From assembly GCA_013044035.1 (NCBI GenBank), contig JABEVE010000026.1, forward strand, positions 1 to 64,000: a stretch of DNA of 64,000 nt. Reading direction: 5' to 3'. This DNA comes from Burkholderiales bacterium (GTDB lineage Bacteria; Pseudomonadota; Gammaproteobacteria; Burkholderiales; Burkholderiaceae_C). The notes below the pieces were generated by a model. It did no database searches, was not told the DNA's origin, and worked only from the letters and a program-made list of their open reading frames with translations. The position numbers and the translations under genes are program-made. The stretch's first letter is position 1. Each line of letters opens with the position of its first letter. Below, in pieces: positions 15,688-25,533 of the stretch.

Positions 15688-17658
15688 ATGGCCACCAACG
15701 ATCCACCGCAAGGCCAGGGGAATCCGGCCGGCAAAAAATTGCCCAGATTCGACCCCAAGACCCGCGTGCACCTCGGTTATTGGCTCATGGCCATCGTTGC
15801 CGTGTTCTGGCTGCAAAGCATCTGGTCGACATCCCAGGATGTGCAGACCGTGCCTTACAGCCAATTCCAGACCGAATTGCAGCAAGGCAAATTCAGCACG
15901 ATCGTGGTGGGTCATCAGACGATGACCGGCACCCTGAAATCGCCAGATGCCAGCGGTAAGAAAATCATGGTTGCCGTGCGGGTCGATCCCCAACTCGCCG
16001 ACCAGTTGCAGCGTCAAGGCGTGACCTACTCGCAGGCTTACGACAACACCTGGCTGAGCAACATCCTCTCGTGGGTCTTGCCGGCGCTGGTTTTTTTTGG
16101 TGTTTGGTATTTCATGGTGCGCAAATTTGCCGAGAAGCAGGGCGGCATGGGCATGGGCGGCTTCATGTCCATCGGCAAAAGCCGGGCCAAGGTCTACATG
16201 GAGAACCGCACCGGTGTGACCTTCGCCGACGTCGCTGGTGTCGATGAAGCCAAGGCCGAGCTCGAGGAAATCGTCGATTTCCTGAAAAACCCGGTGGATC
16301 ACAGCCGCTTGGGCGCGCGTGCGCCCAAAGGCGTGCTTCTGGTCGGTCCGCCGGGCGTGGGTAAAACCTTGCTGGCGCGAGCGGTGGCCGGCGAAGCCGG
16401 TGTGCCGTTCTACTCCATCAGCGGTTCGGAGTTCGTCGAGATGTTCGTGGGCGTCGGTGCCGCGCGGGTGCGTGACCTGTTCGAGCAGGCCAGAAAGCAG
16501 GCACCAGCCATCATCTTCATTGACGAACTCGACGCCATGGGCCGTGCGCGCGGTTCCAACCCCTTCGGCGGTGGCGGGCACGACGAAAAGGAGCAAACCC
16601 TGAACCAATTGCTGGTGGAGCTCGACGGGTTCGATGCGTCCACTGGCCTGATCATCCTGGCGGCGACGAATCGGCCGGAAATTCTCGATGCTGCCCTGCT
16701 GCGCGCTGGCCGCTTCGACCGTCAGGTGCTGGTCGACCGCCCTGACAAGACTGGCCGGGTCCAGGTGCTGCAAGTGCATGTGCGCAAGGTCCATCTCGAC
16801 CCGTCCGTGGACCTGGAGCAGGTGGCGGCGCTCACGCCCGGGTTTTCGGGAGCGGACCTTGCCAATCTGGTGAACGAGGCCGCGCTGGTGGCCACGCGCC
16901 ACAACGCCCGGACCGTCACCACCGAGCATTTCACGCTCGCAGTCGAGCGCATCGTCGCCGGTCTGGAGAAGAAGAACCGCCTGCTCAACCCCAAGGAACG
17001 CGAGATCGTCGCGCATCACGAAATGGGTCACGCCATCGTCTCCATGAGCCTGCCTGGGACCGACGTGGTGCACAAAGTGTCCATCATCCCGCGCGGCGTC
17101 GGCGCCCTGGGCTACACCATCCAACGCCCCACCGAGGACCGCTACCTCATGACCCGCCAGGAACTGGAGAACAAAATGGCAGTCTTGATGGGTGGGCGTG
17201 CCGCCGAGCACATCGTCTATGGCCACTGGTCCACTGGCGCCGCTGACGATCTGGCCAAGGTCACCGACATTGCCCGCAGCATGGTCACGCGCTACGCCAT
17301 GGTGGACAAGCTGGGATCGATGACACTGGAAAACGCGCCGCAGACCCTGCTGGGCGGACCGGTCATGCCGCAACAGCGTGAATACAGCGAACAGACCGCC
17401 CGGGAAGTGGACTGCGCCGTGCGCGAACTGGTGAACACCGCATTCAGCCGCGCCGAGGCCATCCTCCAGAGCAGACGCGCCGTGCTCGACGAAGGCGCAC
17501 GCCAGTTGCTGGACAAAGAAACACTGAGCGGCGCCGAACTCATAGCCTTGACGCAGCTTGCGATGCCTGCCGAGTCGGCCACCGCAGCGGCGAAGGCAGA
17601 GACCGAGACGAAACCAGCTGCAGCCAACGCCAGCTCACCATTGGCCCGACCCGTTTGA
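15688..17658 (+). CDS. ftsH: FtsH-family ATP-dependent zinc metalloprotease, likely a second copy
   Basis: A 656-residue membrane protease that unfolds and degrades membrane and cytosolic proteins. Two N-terminal helices (near residues 28-45 and 128-148) flank a periplasmic domain. The AAA module follows: Walker A GPPGVGKT near residue 219, Walker [12 protein letters not shown], and the second region of homology [22 protein letters not shown]. The protease site is HEMGH at residues 444-448, where HEAGH is usual. It sits beside a ba3 oxidase rather than next to rlmE (ftsJ), the usual context of the essential copy, which argues for a paralogue. The Ala/Glu/Thr-rich C-terminal tail is not conserved. 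It is convergent with the parvulin gene across a shared terminator. Confidence 0.92.
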   Translation: MATNDPPQGQGNPAGKKLPRFDPKTRVHLGYWLMAIVAVFWLQSIWSTSQDVQTVPYSQFQTELQQGKFSTIVVGHQTMTGTLKSPDASGKKIMVAVRVDPQLADQLQRQGVTYSQAYDNTWLSNILSWVLPALVFFGVWYFMVRKFAEKQGGMGMGGFMSIGKSRAKVYMENRTGVTFADVAGVDEAKAELEEIVDFLKNPVDHSRLGARAPKGVLLVGPPGVGKTLLARAVAGEAGVPFYSISGSEFVEMFVGVGAARVRDLFEQARKQAPAIIFIDELDAMGRARGSNPFGGGGHDEKEQTLNQLLVELDGFDASTGLIILAATNRPEILDAALLRAGRFDRQVLVDRPDKTGRVQVLQVHVRKVHLDPSVDLEQVAALTPGFSGADLANLVNEAALVATRHNARTVTTEHFTLAVERIVAGLEKKNRLLNPKEREIVAHHEMGHAIVSMSLPGTDVVHKVSIIPRGVGALGYTIQRPTEDRYLMTRQELENKMAVLMGGRAAEHIVYGHWSTGAADDLAKVTDIARSMVTRYAMVDKLGSMTLENAPQTLLGGPVMPQQREYSEQTAREVDCAVRELVNTAFSRAEAILQSRRAVLDEGARQLLDKETLSGAELIALTQLAMPAESATAAAKAETETKPAAANASSPLARPV

Positions 17659-17670
17659 GCGGCGCCCAAA

Positions 17671-17698
17671 AAAACGCCGGTCGATCGACCGGCGTTTT
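17671..17698. terminator. Bidirectional rho-independent terminator
   Basis: A perfect 28-base palindrome with 14-bp arms, flanked by AAAA on one side and TTTT on the other. It serves ftsH on the plus strand and the parvulin gene on the minus strand, whose stop codons lie 12 and 20 bases away. Confidence 0.9.
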
Positions 17699-17718
17699 CA
17701 AGGCAAGGATGCGCTGTC

Positions 17719-18513
17719 TTACTGCGTGACCTTGGCTTGCGCGAGCAATTCCTGCTGATATTTTTGCACTGCTTCACGCTGCAGTTCCTGCATGATCTGC
17801 GGCTTGAGTTGCTCCATGGTCGGCGGCTTGGCCGGGCGGGTCTTGTCCAGCTTGATGATGTGCCAGCCGAACTGGGTCTGCACCGGGGTGGTGGTGTACT
17901 CGCCCGGCTTGAGCTTGGTCAGCGCGGCGGCGAACGGCTCAACGTAGTTGCCGGGAGTGGACCAACCCAGGTCCCCGCCCTTGACGGCCGAGGCTGCATC
18001 CTTCGAGTATTTCTTGGCCATCGCGCTGAACTTGGCGCCCTTTTTCAACTGCGCGATGATGTCATCGGCTTCCTTCTCGGTCGGCACCAGGATGTGCTGG
18101 GCTTCGTACTCGGTGGTGCCGAAGCTCTTGGCGAACTGGTCGTACTTGGCCTTGACCTGCGCGTCGGTGATCGGATGTTTTTTCAGATAGTCCTGAAACA
18201 GCGTGCGAATCAGAATGTTCTGACGGCCGACCTGGATTTCTTCCTGCACGTCCTTCTGATTCTGCAGACCTTGTTTTTCTGCCTCCTGCACGACGACTTC
18301 ACGCAGGATCAGCTCTTTCTTGATCTGGTCCTTGAGTTGAGGCGTCACGGGCTGGCCGGACTGCTTGGCCATGTTCTCGGCAACGACGTTGACCATGCTC
18401 TCTGGGATGGCCTTGCCGTTGACGGTCGCCGCGGTCTGGGCGAAAGCTGCGGGGGACAGCAGCGCAAGTGCCAAAGCGGCTGGCAGAAGTTGTTTGATCA
18501 GGGGTTTTTGCAT
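17719..18513 (-). CDS. Periplasmic parvulin-type peptidyl-prolyl isomerase (PpiC/PrsA-like foldase)
   Basis: A 264-residue exported protein. The signal peptide is residues 1-25 (MQKPLIKQLL...AAFA). A helical SurA-like N-domain runs to about residue 125. The parvulin domain follows: YEAQHILVPTEKEADDIIAQL, GAKFSAMAKKYSKD, GGDLGWSTPGNYVEPF, and TPVQTQFGWHIIKLDKTR. These are the conserved elements of the rotamase active site. A Gln-rich helical tail closes the protein. It helps fold outer-membrane or periplasmic proteins (family inference). It is the last gene of the msrB-yciB-bolA run, 57 bases after bolA. Confidence 0.9.
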   Translation of the reverse strand: MQKPLIKQLLPAALALALLSPAAFAQTAATVNGKAIPESMVNVVAENMAKQSGQPVTPQLKDQIKKELILREVVVQEAEKQGLQNQKDVQEEIQVGRQNILIRTLFQDYLKKHPITDAQVKAKYDQFAKSFGTTEYEAQHILVPTEKEADDIIAQLKKGAKFSAMAKKYSKDAASAVKGGDLGWSTPGNYVEPFAAALTKLKPGEYTTTPVQTQFGWHIIKLDKTRPAKPPTMEQLKPQIMQELQREAVQKYQQELLAQAKVTQ

Positions 18514-18570
18514 GACTCAATGGGGATGGGTTCGAGAACGCAGGCCGTAAGGTCCACGAGGGCCTGCGAC

Positions 18571-18858
18571 CTAGGGTTGGGCCGGCTTGGGTAAGTCGCC
18601 CGGGGCGTGCAGGTCGAGCGCGAGGGCATGAATGTCGTGCGCCAGCATCGCAGCCAGGGCATCATACACGAGCCTATGGCGCGCAAGTCTTGACTTTCCG
18701 CTGAATGCGTGGCTGACCATGCGCACACGAAAATGGCTACCCCGGGCATCGAATCCGCCATGCCCTGCGTGGCTGGCGGATTCGTCGATGACCTGCAGTT
18801 GCTCGGGATCGAAGACCAGGCGCAAGGTCCGCTCGATAGACTCGGCACGGTGCGTCAT
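18571..18858 (-). CDS. bolA: BolA family protein
   Basis: A 95-residue BolA protein. The family core is visible in IERTLRLVFDPEQLQVIDES, SHFRVRMVSHAFSGKSRLARHRLVYDALA and HALALDLHAPGD. It includes the conserved His in the RHR.VY segment, which with a monothiol glutaredoxin can hold a [2Fe-2S] cluster. BolA proteins act in iron sensing and cell-shape control. I give ATG 18858 because it leaves the usual short N-terminus. ATG 18867 overlaps the yciB stop as TGATG and is an equally plausible coupled start. It lies directly downstream of yciB, a common arrangement in betaproteobacteria. Confidence 0.85.
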   Translation of the reverse strand: MTHRAESIERTLRLVFDPEQLQVIDESASHAGHGGFDARGSHFRVRMVSHAFSGKSRLARHRLVYDALAAMLAHDIHALALDLHAPGDLPKPAQP

Positions 18859-18866
18859 GCCTTGCA

Positions 18867-19403
18867 TCAGGCGTTTTTTTGCGGCAAGTAGCGGGCAATC
18901 ATCAAGGACTGGATGATGGCGAACACCAGCGTCAGGCCCAGGCTGCCGAAGAGCTTGAAATCCACCCAGATCGCCGTGGAATAGTGGTAGGCCACCCAGA
19001 TGTTGACGATGCCCATGACCGCGAAATAGGCCGCCCAGGACCAGTTCAGCCGCGTCCACGCCACGGCGGGCAAATCCATCTGCGTGCCCAGCAACTGGCG
19101 GATGAAGTTCCTGCGGAACAGCACCTGCCCTCCCAGCAGGACGACGGCGAACACCCAGTACAGCACCGTGGGCTTCCATTTGATGAAAGTATCGTTGTGC
19201 AGCAGCAGTGTGGCACCGCCGAACAGCACAACGATGACGAGGCTGACCCAGAGCATGGGCTCAACCTTGCGGCCCTTGAACCATACCCAGCCGATTTGAC
19301 CGAAGGTGGCGAGGATGGCCACGGCAGTGGCCACATAAATGCCGCCGAACTTGAAGGCGGCGAAAAACAGGATGATGGGAAAGAAGTCGAACAGGAGTTT
19401 CAT
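18867..19403 (-). CDS. yciB: Inner-membrane septation/envelope protein YciB (IspA/IspZ)
   Basis: A 178-residue polytopic membrane protein with five or six helices. It begins MKLLFDFFPIILFFAAFK, the diagnostic start of the family, followed by GIYVATAVAI, KPTVLYWVFA, NLSWAAYF-like WTRLNWSWAAYF, and a C-terminal FAIIQSLMIARYLPQ. YciB is linked to cell-envelope synthesis and division. An ATG at 19412 (MTGMKLL) overlaps the msrB stop as TAATG; I kept 19403 because it gives the conserved N-terminus. The gene is tightly packed between msrB and bolA. Confidence 0.9.
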   Translation of the reverse strand: MKLLFDFFPIILFFAAFKFGGIYVATAVAILATFGQIGWVWFKGRKVEPMLWVSLVIVVLFGGATLLLHNDTFIKWKPTVLYWVFAVVLLGGQVLFRRNFIRQLLGTQMDLPAVAWTRLNWSWAAYFAVMGIVNIWVAYHYSTAIWVDFKLFGSLGLTLVFAIIQSLMIARYLPQKNA

Positions 19404-19411
19404 GCCCGTCA

Positions 19412-19843
19412 TTATCCTTGTTCGCCCGCTCGTTCGGCTTGCTGGCCGGGAGCGAAATCGAGCGCAGCCGAGTTGATGCAGTAGCGCAGGCCGTTCAGCC
19501 CGGGGCCATCGTCGAACACATGGCCGAGGTGGGCATGGCACTGGGCGCAGCGCACTTCGGTGCGCACCATGCCATGGCTGTTGTCCATCACTTCCTCGAT
19601 GGACTGCCCCCAGGCTGGCTCTGTGAAGCTGGGCCACCCGGTACCGGAGTCAAATTTGGTGCTGGAGTCGAACAGTACCGCGCTGCAGCAGATGCAGCGG
19701 TAGCTTCCATCGGCATGGTGGTCCCAGTACTGCCCGGTGAACGGTGCTTCGGTGGCGCTGCAGCGGGTCACCCGGTATTGCTCGGGTGTGAGGCGCAGGA
19801 GGTATTCGGCGTCGGCTTTGTCGTCTGTTCGGGTGGGGGACAT
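19412..19843 (-). CDS. msrB: Peptide-methionine (R)-S-oxide reductase MsrB
   Basis: A 143-residue enzyme that repairs methionine-R-sulfoxide in proteins with thioredoxin as reductant. Zinc is held by two CxxC pairs (CICC and CAQC). The fingerprint [13 protein letters not shown] and the active-site Cys in RYCINSAAL are intact. The protein is of normal length with a C-terminal tail of about 15 extra residues. It is the first gene of the msrB-yciB-bolA-parvulin run and lies 86 bases downstream of selO on the same strand; both SelO and MsrB are linked to oxidative-stress defence. Confidence 0.93.
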   Translation of the reverse strand: MSPTRTDDKADAEYLLRLTPEQYRVTRCSATEAPFTGQYWDHHADGSYRCICCSAVLFDSSTKFDSGTGWPSFTEPAWGQSIEEVMDNSHGMVRTEVRCAQCHAHLGHVFDDGPGLNGLRYCINSAALDFAPGQQAERAGEQG

Positions 19844-19929
19844 GATGCAATCTCCGTGCATAAGAGAGGAGGTAGGGGCGAGGGGTTGAGGCTTGGCAGG
19901 GGCGATCTTGCCGTGGTGGCCGAGTCTGC

Positions 19930-21456
19930 TCAAGACGAGCACGACAGGGCCGGTGCTTCGGCATCCTGCGCCGGGGCGGCGGCGTATGCCGCATGCGCGG
20001 GCTGCTCCGCATAGGGGTGCCGCAGCACGGCCATCAGATCCCGAGCGGCGGAAAAATCGCCGGCCTCGGCTTGAGCAATGGCGTGTTGCGCCAGGTGGTG
20101 GCGCAACACGAAGCGTGGATTCACAAGATCCATCGCCAGCTTGCGTTCGGCGTCCGCATGGCCCTGCTGCCGCAAGCGTTGGCGGTAGTCGGCAACCCAG
20201 GCCTGGAACTGTTGCGGGCGGGTGGTGAACAAGCTTTGCAACGCTTCTGGAATCGGGCTGTCGGAGTTGGAGGACAGCGAACCGAGCCGGCGAAAACTCA
20301 GGGTCCAGTCGGATTGGTTCGCAGCCATGGTCGCAAGCCAGGTATCGACCAGGGCATCGTCACCATCTTGCAGCGCACCCAGGCCCAGCTTGTCCTGCAA
20401 CTGAGAACGCATGGCTTGCGAGAACTGGGGCTCGAAGGCTTCTACGGCGTCCATGGCGTCTTGGGGTTCGCCGAGCAGCGGCAGCATCGCCTGGGCCAGC
20501 GCCAGCAGATTCCAGCGCGCAATAGCCGGCTGCCGGCCCCAGGCATAGCGACCGGCGCGATCAGTGGTGTTGGGTGTGTGTGCCGGATCGAACCCGTCCA
20601 TGAAGGCGAACGGACCGTAGTCCAGCGTCCAGCCGAGCATGGACATGTTGTCGGTGTTCATGACGCCGTGGATGAAGCCGATGCATTGCCATTGCGCCAT
20701 GAGCTGCGCGGTGCGCGTCACGACGCCCTGCAGCAGGGCCAGTGCGGGGTTGGCGGCATCGGCGCAGGCGGGGTCGATGCGTGCGATGGTCCAGTCAGCC
20801 AGGCGGCGCAGTGCTGCATGTTGGCCGCTGTAGCTGAAATGCTCGAAGTGGCCGAAGCGAATGAAACTCGGCGCCAGGCGCGTGACAACCGCCGCGGTTT
20901 CCATGCGTTCGCGTGCCACCGCCAGGCTGGAGGTGACGAGACAGAGCGCGCGCGTAGTGGGAATGCCGAGATGCCACATGGCTTCGCTGCAGAGGAATTC
21001 CCGGATGGAGGAGCGCAACACCGCACGCCCATCGCCATGACGGGAGTATGGCGTGCGTCCCGCCCCCTTGAGTTGCACTTCCCAGCGCGCGTAGCCACAG
21101 TTTTGCGTGGCATCCGGCGCGTCGAGTTCGCCCAAAAGGTGGGCGCGGCCGTCACCGAGCTGCCCGGCCCAATTGCCGAACTGGTGGCCGGAGTAGACGG
21201 TGCTGATCGGTTCGCAACTGGCTGGCAATGTGGTACCGCTGAACAATTCCGCCCAGCGCTGCAGTGCTTCAGGGTCTGTCGATTCCAGATGCAGACCCAG
21301 CAGGCGCGAGGCATCTTCGCTCACCAAACTCAAGCGCGGCGCAGGCAGACCGAATGGCCGAACGGCACTGAAGAATTCGCTCCCCAGTCTGCTGTAGGGC
21401 TGGTCGAAGCCGAAATCGGCCCTGTTTGGCGTTGTCGCTGGCGAACAAGTCATCAT
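19930..21456 (-). CDS. selO: Protein adenylyltransferase SelO (YdiU)
   Basis: A 508-residue pseudokinase-fold enzyme that transfers AMP from ATP to hydroxyl groups of target proteins. Recognisable stretches are [69 protein letters not shown] (inverted metal-binding Asn/Asp) and [14 protein letters not shown]. The protein ends in CSS; in animal SelO the matching residue is selenocysteine (U-S-S), here a normal TGC cysteine codon. ATG 21456 has GAGGA about 10 bases upstream; the reading frame is open much further, but that part is not conserved. It is divergent from livG across 266 bases that hold no other gene I can support. Confidence 0.93.
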   Translation of the reverse strand: MMTCSPATTPNRADFGFDQPYSRLGSEFFSAVRPFGLPAPRLSLVSEDASRLLGLHLESTDPEALQRWAELFSGTTLPASCEPISTVYSGHQFGNWAGQLGDGRAHLLGELDAPDATQNCGYARWEVQLKGAGRTPYSRHGDGRAVLRSSIREFLCSEAMWHLGIPTTRALCLVTSSLAVARERMETAAVVTRLAPSFIRFGHFEHFSYSGQHAALRRLADWTIARIDPACADAANPALALLQGVVTRTAQLMAQWQCIGFIHGVMNTDNMSMLGWTLDYGPFAFMDGFDPAHTPNTTDRAGRYAWGRQPAIARWNLLALAQAMLPLLGEPQDAMDAVEAFEPQFSQAMRSQLQDKLGLGALQDGDDALVDTWLATMAANQSDWTLSFRRLGSLSSNSDSPIPEALQSLFTTRPQQFQAWVADYRQRLRQQGHADAERKLAMDLVNPRFVLRHHLAQHAIAQAEAGDFSAARDLMAVLRHPYAEQPAHAAYAAAPAQDAEAPALSCSS

Positions 21457-21722
21457 GACGAGATTGTCCTCGAGAGCGAAACCCCTGCCACGATTGTGTC
21501 TGCGTGCGCGCAGCATGGGCCGCGCAGGGCGCAGGGAACAGCGTCGCGCTCTACGGGCCCGATCAGGCCGAACGTGCCATGGAGTGGAGGCTGGCCGAAT
21601 GAGGCATTTTGAAGCATCGACAACAGGCCGTCGACGAAACACAGGGTTTTCCCGTGGGGAAAGCGCTTGAGCCGCCTGCGTGCATGGCGGCAGAATGACG
21701 GGTGTCCAACCAACAAACTTCA

Positions 21723-22490
21723 ATGTCGAACACACCGATATTGCGGGCCCAGGGGCTCAGCAAACAATTTTCCGGTTTCGCCGCGGTACAGAATGTCGAT
21801 CTGAACATCGAAGAGGGCTCGATTCATGCACTGGTCGGTCCAAACGGTGCCGGGAAAACGACCTGCTTCAATTTGCTTAGCAAATTTCTCCAGCCCAGTG
21901 CAGGTGACATTTATTTCCGCGAGCAGAACATCACAAAAATGTCTCCGGCGAATATATCAAGACTGGGTATGGTGCGTTCGTTTCAAATCAGCGCCACATT
22001 TGCGCACATGAGTTTATTGGAGAATGTGCGCGTCGGTCTGCAGCGCAGTTCTGGGCTGGCGCATCAGTTCTGGTTACCCAAGCACACGTTGCGCAAACTG
22101 GACGACCAGGCCATGAGCTTTCTGGACCTTGTCGGTCTCTCCGGAGCAGCCGAACAACTGGCCACCAACCTGCCTTATGGCCACAAGCGCGCGCTGGAGT
22201 TGGCCACCACGCTGGCGATGAACCCGCAACTGCTTTTGCTCGACGAGCCCACCCAGGGCCTGGGCCACGAGGACGTGGAACAGGTCACCGATCTCATTCG
22301 CCGCGTCGCCAAAGGGCGCACCGTGCTGATGGTTGAGCACAACATGTCGGTCATCTCCCGAATCTGTGATCGAGTCACGGTGATGCAGCGAGGCCAGATT
22401 CTGGCCGAGGGCAGTTATGCCGAGGTTTCTCGCAAACCCGAGGTGATTGCCGCCTACATGGGGGATGAAGCCGAGGAGATGCAGACATGA
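21723..22490 (+). CDS. livG: LivG-type ABC transporter ATP-binding protein
   Basis: A 255-residue ATPase of the branched-chain-amino-acid (HAAT) uptake family. Walker A GPNGAGKTT, the LivG-specific long insertion after it (RLGMVRSFQISATFAHMSLLENV), the signature region LPYGHKRALELATTLAMNPQ and Walker B LLLLDEPTQGLGHEDV with the H-loop VLMVEHNM are intact. The signature is YGHKR rather than SGGQ, which is normal for this clade. No strong ribosome-binding site precedes ATG 21723; a GTG at 21702 in frame is the alternative. Its stop overlaps livF by 4 bases. Confidence 0.88.
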   Translation: MSNTPILRAQGLSKQFSGFAAVQNVDLNIEEGSIHALVGPNGAGKTTCFNLLSKFLQPSAGDIYFREQNITKMSPANISRLGMVRSFQISATFAHMSLLENVRVGLQRSSGLAHQFWLPKHTLRKLDDQAMSFLDLVGLSGAAEQLATNLPYGHKRALELATTLAMNPQLLLLDEPTQGLGHEDVEQVTDLIRRVAKGRTVLMVEHNMSVISRICDRVTVMQRGQILAEGSYAEVSRKPEVIAAYMGDEAEEMQT

Positions 22491-23248
22491 CGGTGCCCGA
22501 GGTGCTGCAGGCGCCGCCGGGCTTGGCAGACATACCGGATTTGGATGCGGCGCTGCTGATCGACAACTTGCACGCCTGGTATGGCGAATCGCATGTGCTG
22601 CATGGCGTGAACCTGCACGTCGAGCCTGGCGAGACCGTCTGCCTGCTGGGCCGAAACGGGGCCGGGCGGACCACCACGCTGCGCGCAGTCATGGGGCTGA
22701 CGAGTGCGCGCACCGGCAGCATTCGCGTGTCTGGACGTGAAGTCATCGGCATACCGCGCCATCGCGTCGCACCACTCGGCGTGGGCTACTGCCCGGAAGA
22801 GCGCGGTATTTTTGCGAGTCTCAGCGCGCAAGAAAATTTTTTACTTCCCCCGGAATTGAAAACCGGTTTTCCCGGGCTCGGCGAAGAGGAGATCTATGCT
22901 TTGTTTCCGAATTTGCGGGATCGGGCTAAAAGCCCCGGAACACGTTTATCCGGTGGCGAGCAACAAATGCTCGCGGTGGCGCGCATTTTGCGCACGGGCG
23001 CGCGCCTGCTTTTGTTGGATGAAATTTCCGAAGGCCTTGCTCCTGTTATCGTACAGGCCCTTGGCCGAGCGATGAATATACTGAAAAACAAAGGTTTTTC
23101 AATTTTGCTCGTCGAGCAAAATTTCAGATTTTCTGCGAATTTGGCCGACCGATTTTATGTCATGGAAGGCGGCCGAATCGTTCTGGAAATGGCGCGAGCC
23201 GACTTAGAAAAAAATCGCGCGACACTCAAGGGTTTACTCGGTATCTGA
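22487..23248 (+). CDS. livF: LivF-type ABC transporter ATP-binding protein with Arg in Walker A
   Basis: A 253-residue second ATPase of the importer. Walker A reads GRNGAGRTT: the invariant ATP-binding Lys is Arg61. Other motifs are normal: signature LSGGEQQMLAVARIL, Walker B LLLLDEISEGLAP and H-loop ILLVEQNF. Some LivF-like proteins share this Lys-to-Arg change (from memory), so it is probably inherited rather than a sequencing fault. LivG keeps its Lys, so at least one ATP site of the heterodimer should be canonical. An N-terminal extension of about 20 residues precedes the ATPase core. ATG overlaps the livG stop. Confidence 0.88.
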   Translation: MTVPEVLQAPPGLADIPDLDAALLIDNLHAWYGESHVLHGVNLHVEPGETVCLLGRNGAGRTTTLRAVMGLTSARTGSIRVSGREVIGIPRHRVAPLGVGYCPEERGIFASLSAQENFLLPPELKTGFPGLGEEEIYALFPNLRDRAKSPGTRLSGGEQQMLAVARILRTGARLLLLDEISEGLAPVIVQALGRAMNILKNKGFSILLVEQNFRFSANLADRFYVMEGGRIVLEMARADLEKNRATLKGLLGI

Positions 23249-23283
23249 ATCGCGTCAAACCATCCATCCACGAGGAGACTTGC

Positions 23284-24477
23284 ATGAAACTGAACAAACT
23301 GACTTTGGCTCTCGCCCTGGCTCTGGGCGCAGCTTCGATGGCCCAGGCGGAACCCCCGGTGAAAATCGGCTTCATCACCGACTTGTCCGGCGTCTATTCC
23401 GCCGTCGACGGCCCAGGTGGCGTTGCTGCGATCAAGATGGCCATCCAGGACTTTGGCGGTTCGGTTCTCGGCCGCAAGATCGAACTGACCAGCTTCGATC
23501 ACCAGAACAAGGCCGACCTGGCCGCTGGCAAGGCCAAGGAGTACTTGTCGCAGGACGGCGTCGATATGTTGATCGGTGGCACCAACAGCGCGACCGCGCT
23601 GGCCATGGAACCCATCGCCGCGCAGTACAAAAAGCCGTTCTTCGTGGTGGGCGCAGGCGCGTCCACCATCGTCGGCAAGCAATGCACTCCTTACACGGTG
23701 ATGTATGCCTACAACACCACGGCTCTGGCACGCGGCACGGCCAGCGCCGTGATCAGGCATGGTGGCAAGAACTGGTATTTCCTCACGGCTGATTACGCCT
23801 TCGGCAAGTCGCTCGAGAGCGAGGCGGCCAAGGTGGTCGAGGCCGATGGCGGCAAGGTCGTGGGCCAAGTCTATGCCCCGCTGGGCGCATCCGACTTTTC
23901 CTCCTATCTGCTGCAGGCGCAGGCTTCCAAGGCGCAGGTGCTCGGCTTGGCCAATGCGGGTGGAGACGCCGACAACTCGATCAAACAGGCCAACCAGTTC
24001 GGCGTGACCAAGACCATGAAGCTGGCTGGCCTGCTGCTGTTCATCACCGACATCCACGCCGTCGGTCTGCCGGCCGCACAAGGCCTCTACCTCACCACGC
24101 CGTGGTACTGGAACCAGAACGCCCAGTCGCGGGCTTGGGCCGAGCGCTACTTCAAGGAGATGAAGGCGATGCCCACCTTCATTCAGGCTGGCGATTATTC
24201 CGCCACGCTCACCTACCTGAAGGCGGTCAAGGCGGCTGGAACCACGGACGGCACCAAGGTCATGGACGAAATGCACAAGATGAAGGTCAACGACATGTTC
24301 ATGCATGACGGCTTCATGCGCCCCAGCGGCCTGATGATCCATGACATGTATCTGGAGCAGGTCAAGACTCCGGCCGAATCCAAAGAACCCTGGGATTACT
24401 ACAAGCTGGTGCAGACCATCCCTGGCAACGACGCCTTCGGCCCGGCTGCCGCCTACGGCTGTCCGCTCGACAAGTAG
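23284..24477 (+). CDS. Periplasmic substrate-binding protein of a Liv-type ABC importer
   Basis: A 397-residue type I periplasmic binding protein. The signal peptide is MKLNKLTLALALALGAASMAQA, preceded by a GAGGAG ribosome-binding site. The mature chain begins PPVKIGFITDLSGVYS, the usual first strand, and continues with GGTNSATALAM and the fold's second lobe. A single disulfide is possible between Cys in GKQCTPY and Cys in YGCPLDK (inference). The ligand is not evident: members of this group bind branched-chain amino acids, amides, aromatic acids or other small organics. It is embedded between the ATPase and permease genes. Confidence 0.85.
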   Translation: MKLNKLTLALALALGAASMAQAEPPVKIGFITDLSGVYSAVDGPGGVAAIKMAIQDFGGSVLGRKIELTSFDHQNKADLAAGKAKEYLSQDGVDMLIGGTNSATALAMEPIAAQYKKPFFVVGAGASTIVGKQCTPYTVMYAYNTTALARGTASAVIRHGGKNWYFLTADYAFGKSLESEAAKVVEADGGKVVGQVYAPLGASDFSSYLLQAQASKAQVLGLANAGGDADNSIKQANQFGVTKTMKLAGLLLFITDIHAVGLPAAQGLYLTTPWYWNQNAQSRAWAERYFKEMKAMPTFIQAGDYSATLTYLKAVKAAGTTDGTKVMDEMHKMKVNDMFMHDGFMRPSGLMIHDMYLEQVKTPAESKEPWDYYKLVQTIPGNDAFGPAAAYGCPLDK

Positions 24478-24645
24478 GGCGCATGACGTGTTGAGGTGCC
24501 AGCCTTGCGCAGTCGAACGGCGTGTGGCTGGCCTTCACGAAACCAGTTTGACGCTCGAGCGCCTCCAAGGTCGGCTCGTCGACCCACCCCTGCGCATCGG
24601 GCAAGAACACTTGGGGTGGCCCTGCGTTTGCCTGAGAGGTGCAGT

Positions 24646-25533
24646 TTGACTGAATTCTTTGGTTTTCCCTTGCCCCTGCTGCTGGGGCAACTCATGCTCG
24701 GCCTGGTCAACGGTGCGTTCTACGCCATGTTGTCCCTGGGCCTCGCTGTGATTTTCGGCTTGATGGATGTGGTCAATTTCGCCCACGGTGCCTTCTTCAT
24801 GATGGGTGCGATGTTCACCTGGATGGGCGGGCAATACTTCCATCTCGGTTTCTGGTGGATGCTCCTGATCGCCCCTGTACTGGTGGGCCTGTTCGGCGTG
24901 TTGGTCGAGCGCCTGATGTTGCGCCGCCTGCGCGGCATCGACCCCATTTACGGCCTGCTCCTGACCTTCGGGCTTACCCTCCTGATCGAAGGCGTCTTCC
25001 GCTCCTTCTTCGGCGTGGCGGGCTCACCCTACAACCCGCCTACCTTGCTGAGCGGTACGCTCGACCTGGGCTTCATGTACCTGCCCGTCTACTACGCCTT
25101 CGCCGTGGTCGCCAGCCTGGTGGCCTGCTTCGGCACCTGGCTGCTGATCGAGCGCACCAAGCTTGGCGCCTATCTACGCGCTGGCACTGAAAACCCGGCG
25201 CTGATCCAGGCCTTCGGCATCAACTTCCCGCTGCTGGTCATGCTCACATTCGCCTTCGGTTCGGCGCTCGCCGGCCTCGCCGGGGTGCTTGCGGCTCCCG
25301 TCATCCAGGTGTCGCCGCTGATGGGTTCCAACCTCATCATCGTGGTCTTCGCCATCGTCGTCATCGGTGGCATGGGCTCGGTCATGGGCGCCATCGTCTC
25401 GGGCCTAGCGCTGGGCATCATCGAGGGCTTGGCCAAGGTCATCTACGCCCCCATCTCGACCACCGTGGTGTTTGTCTTCATGGCCCTGGTCCTCACCGTG
25501 CGGCCCGCCGGCCTTTTCGGCAAGGAAAAATGA
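24646..25533 (+). CDS. livH: LivH-type ABC transporter permease
   Basis: A 295-residue permease with about eight membrane helices. Family landmarks are LGLVNGAFYAMLSLGLAVIFGLMDVVNFAHG split near the N-terminus, LRRLRGIDPIYGLLLTFGL, and the C-terminal EAA-like loop VIGGMGSVMGAIVSGLALGIIEG. I place the start at TTG 24646 because GAGAGG lies 6 bases before it and the protein then begins, as expected, MTEFFGFPLP. No ATG suits the conserved N-terminus. The 168 bases between the binding-protein gene and this start contain no gene or hairpin I can support. Confidence 0.87.
   Translation: MTEFFGFPLPLLLGQLMLGLVNGAFYAMLSLGLAVIFGLMDVVNFAHGAFFMMGAMFTWMGGQYFHLGFWWMLLIAPVLVGLFGVLVERLMLRRLRGIDPIYGLLLTFGLTLLIEGVFRSFFGVAGSPYNPPTLLSGTLDLGFMYLPVYYAFAVVASLVACFGTWLLIERTKLGAYLRAGTENPALIQAFGINFPLLVMLTFAFGSALAGLAGVLAAPVIQVSPLMGSNLIIVVFAIVVIGGMGSVMGAIVSGLALGIIEGLAKVIYAPISTTVVFVFMALVLTVRPAGLFGKEK

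Noticed and set aside
19993-21612. 539-codon open frame on the plus strand opposite selO
   Set aside because: It is a mirror frame of a clearly conserved gene; the translation is Arg/Gly/Ala/His-rich with no family features.
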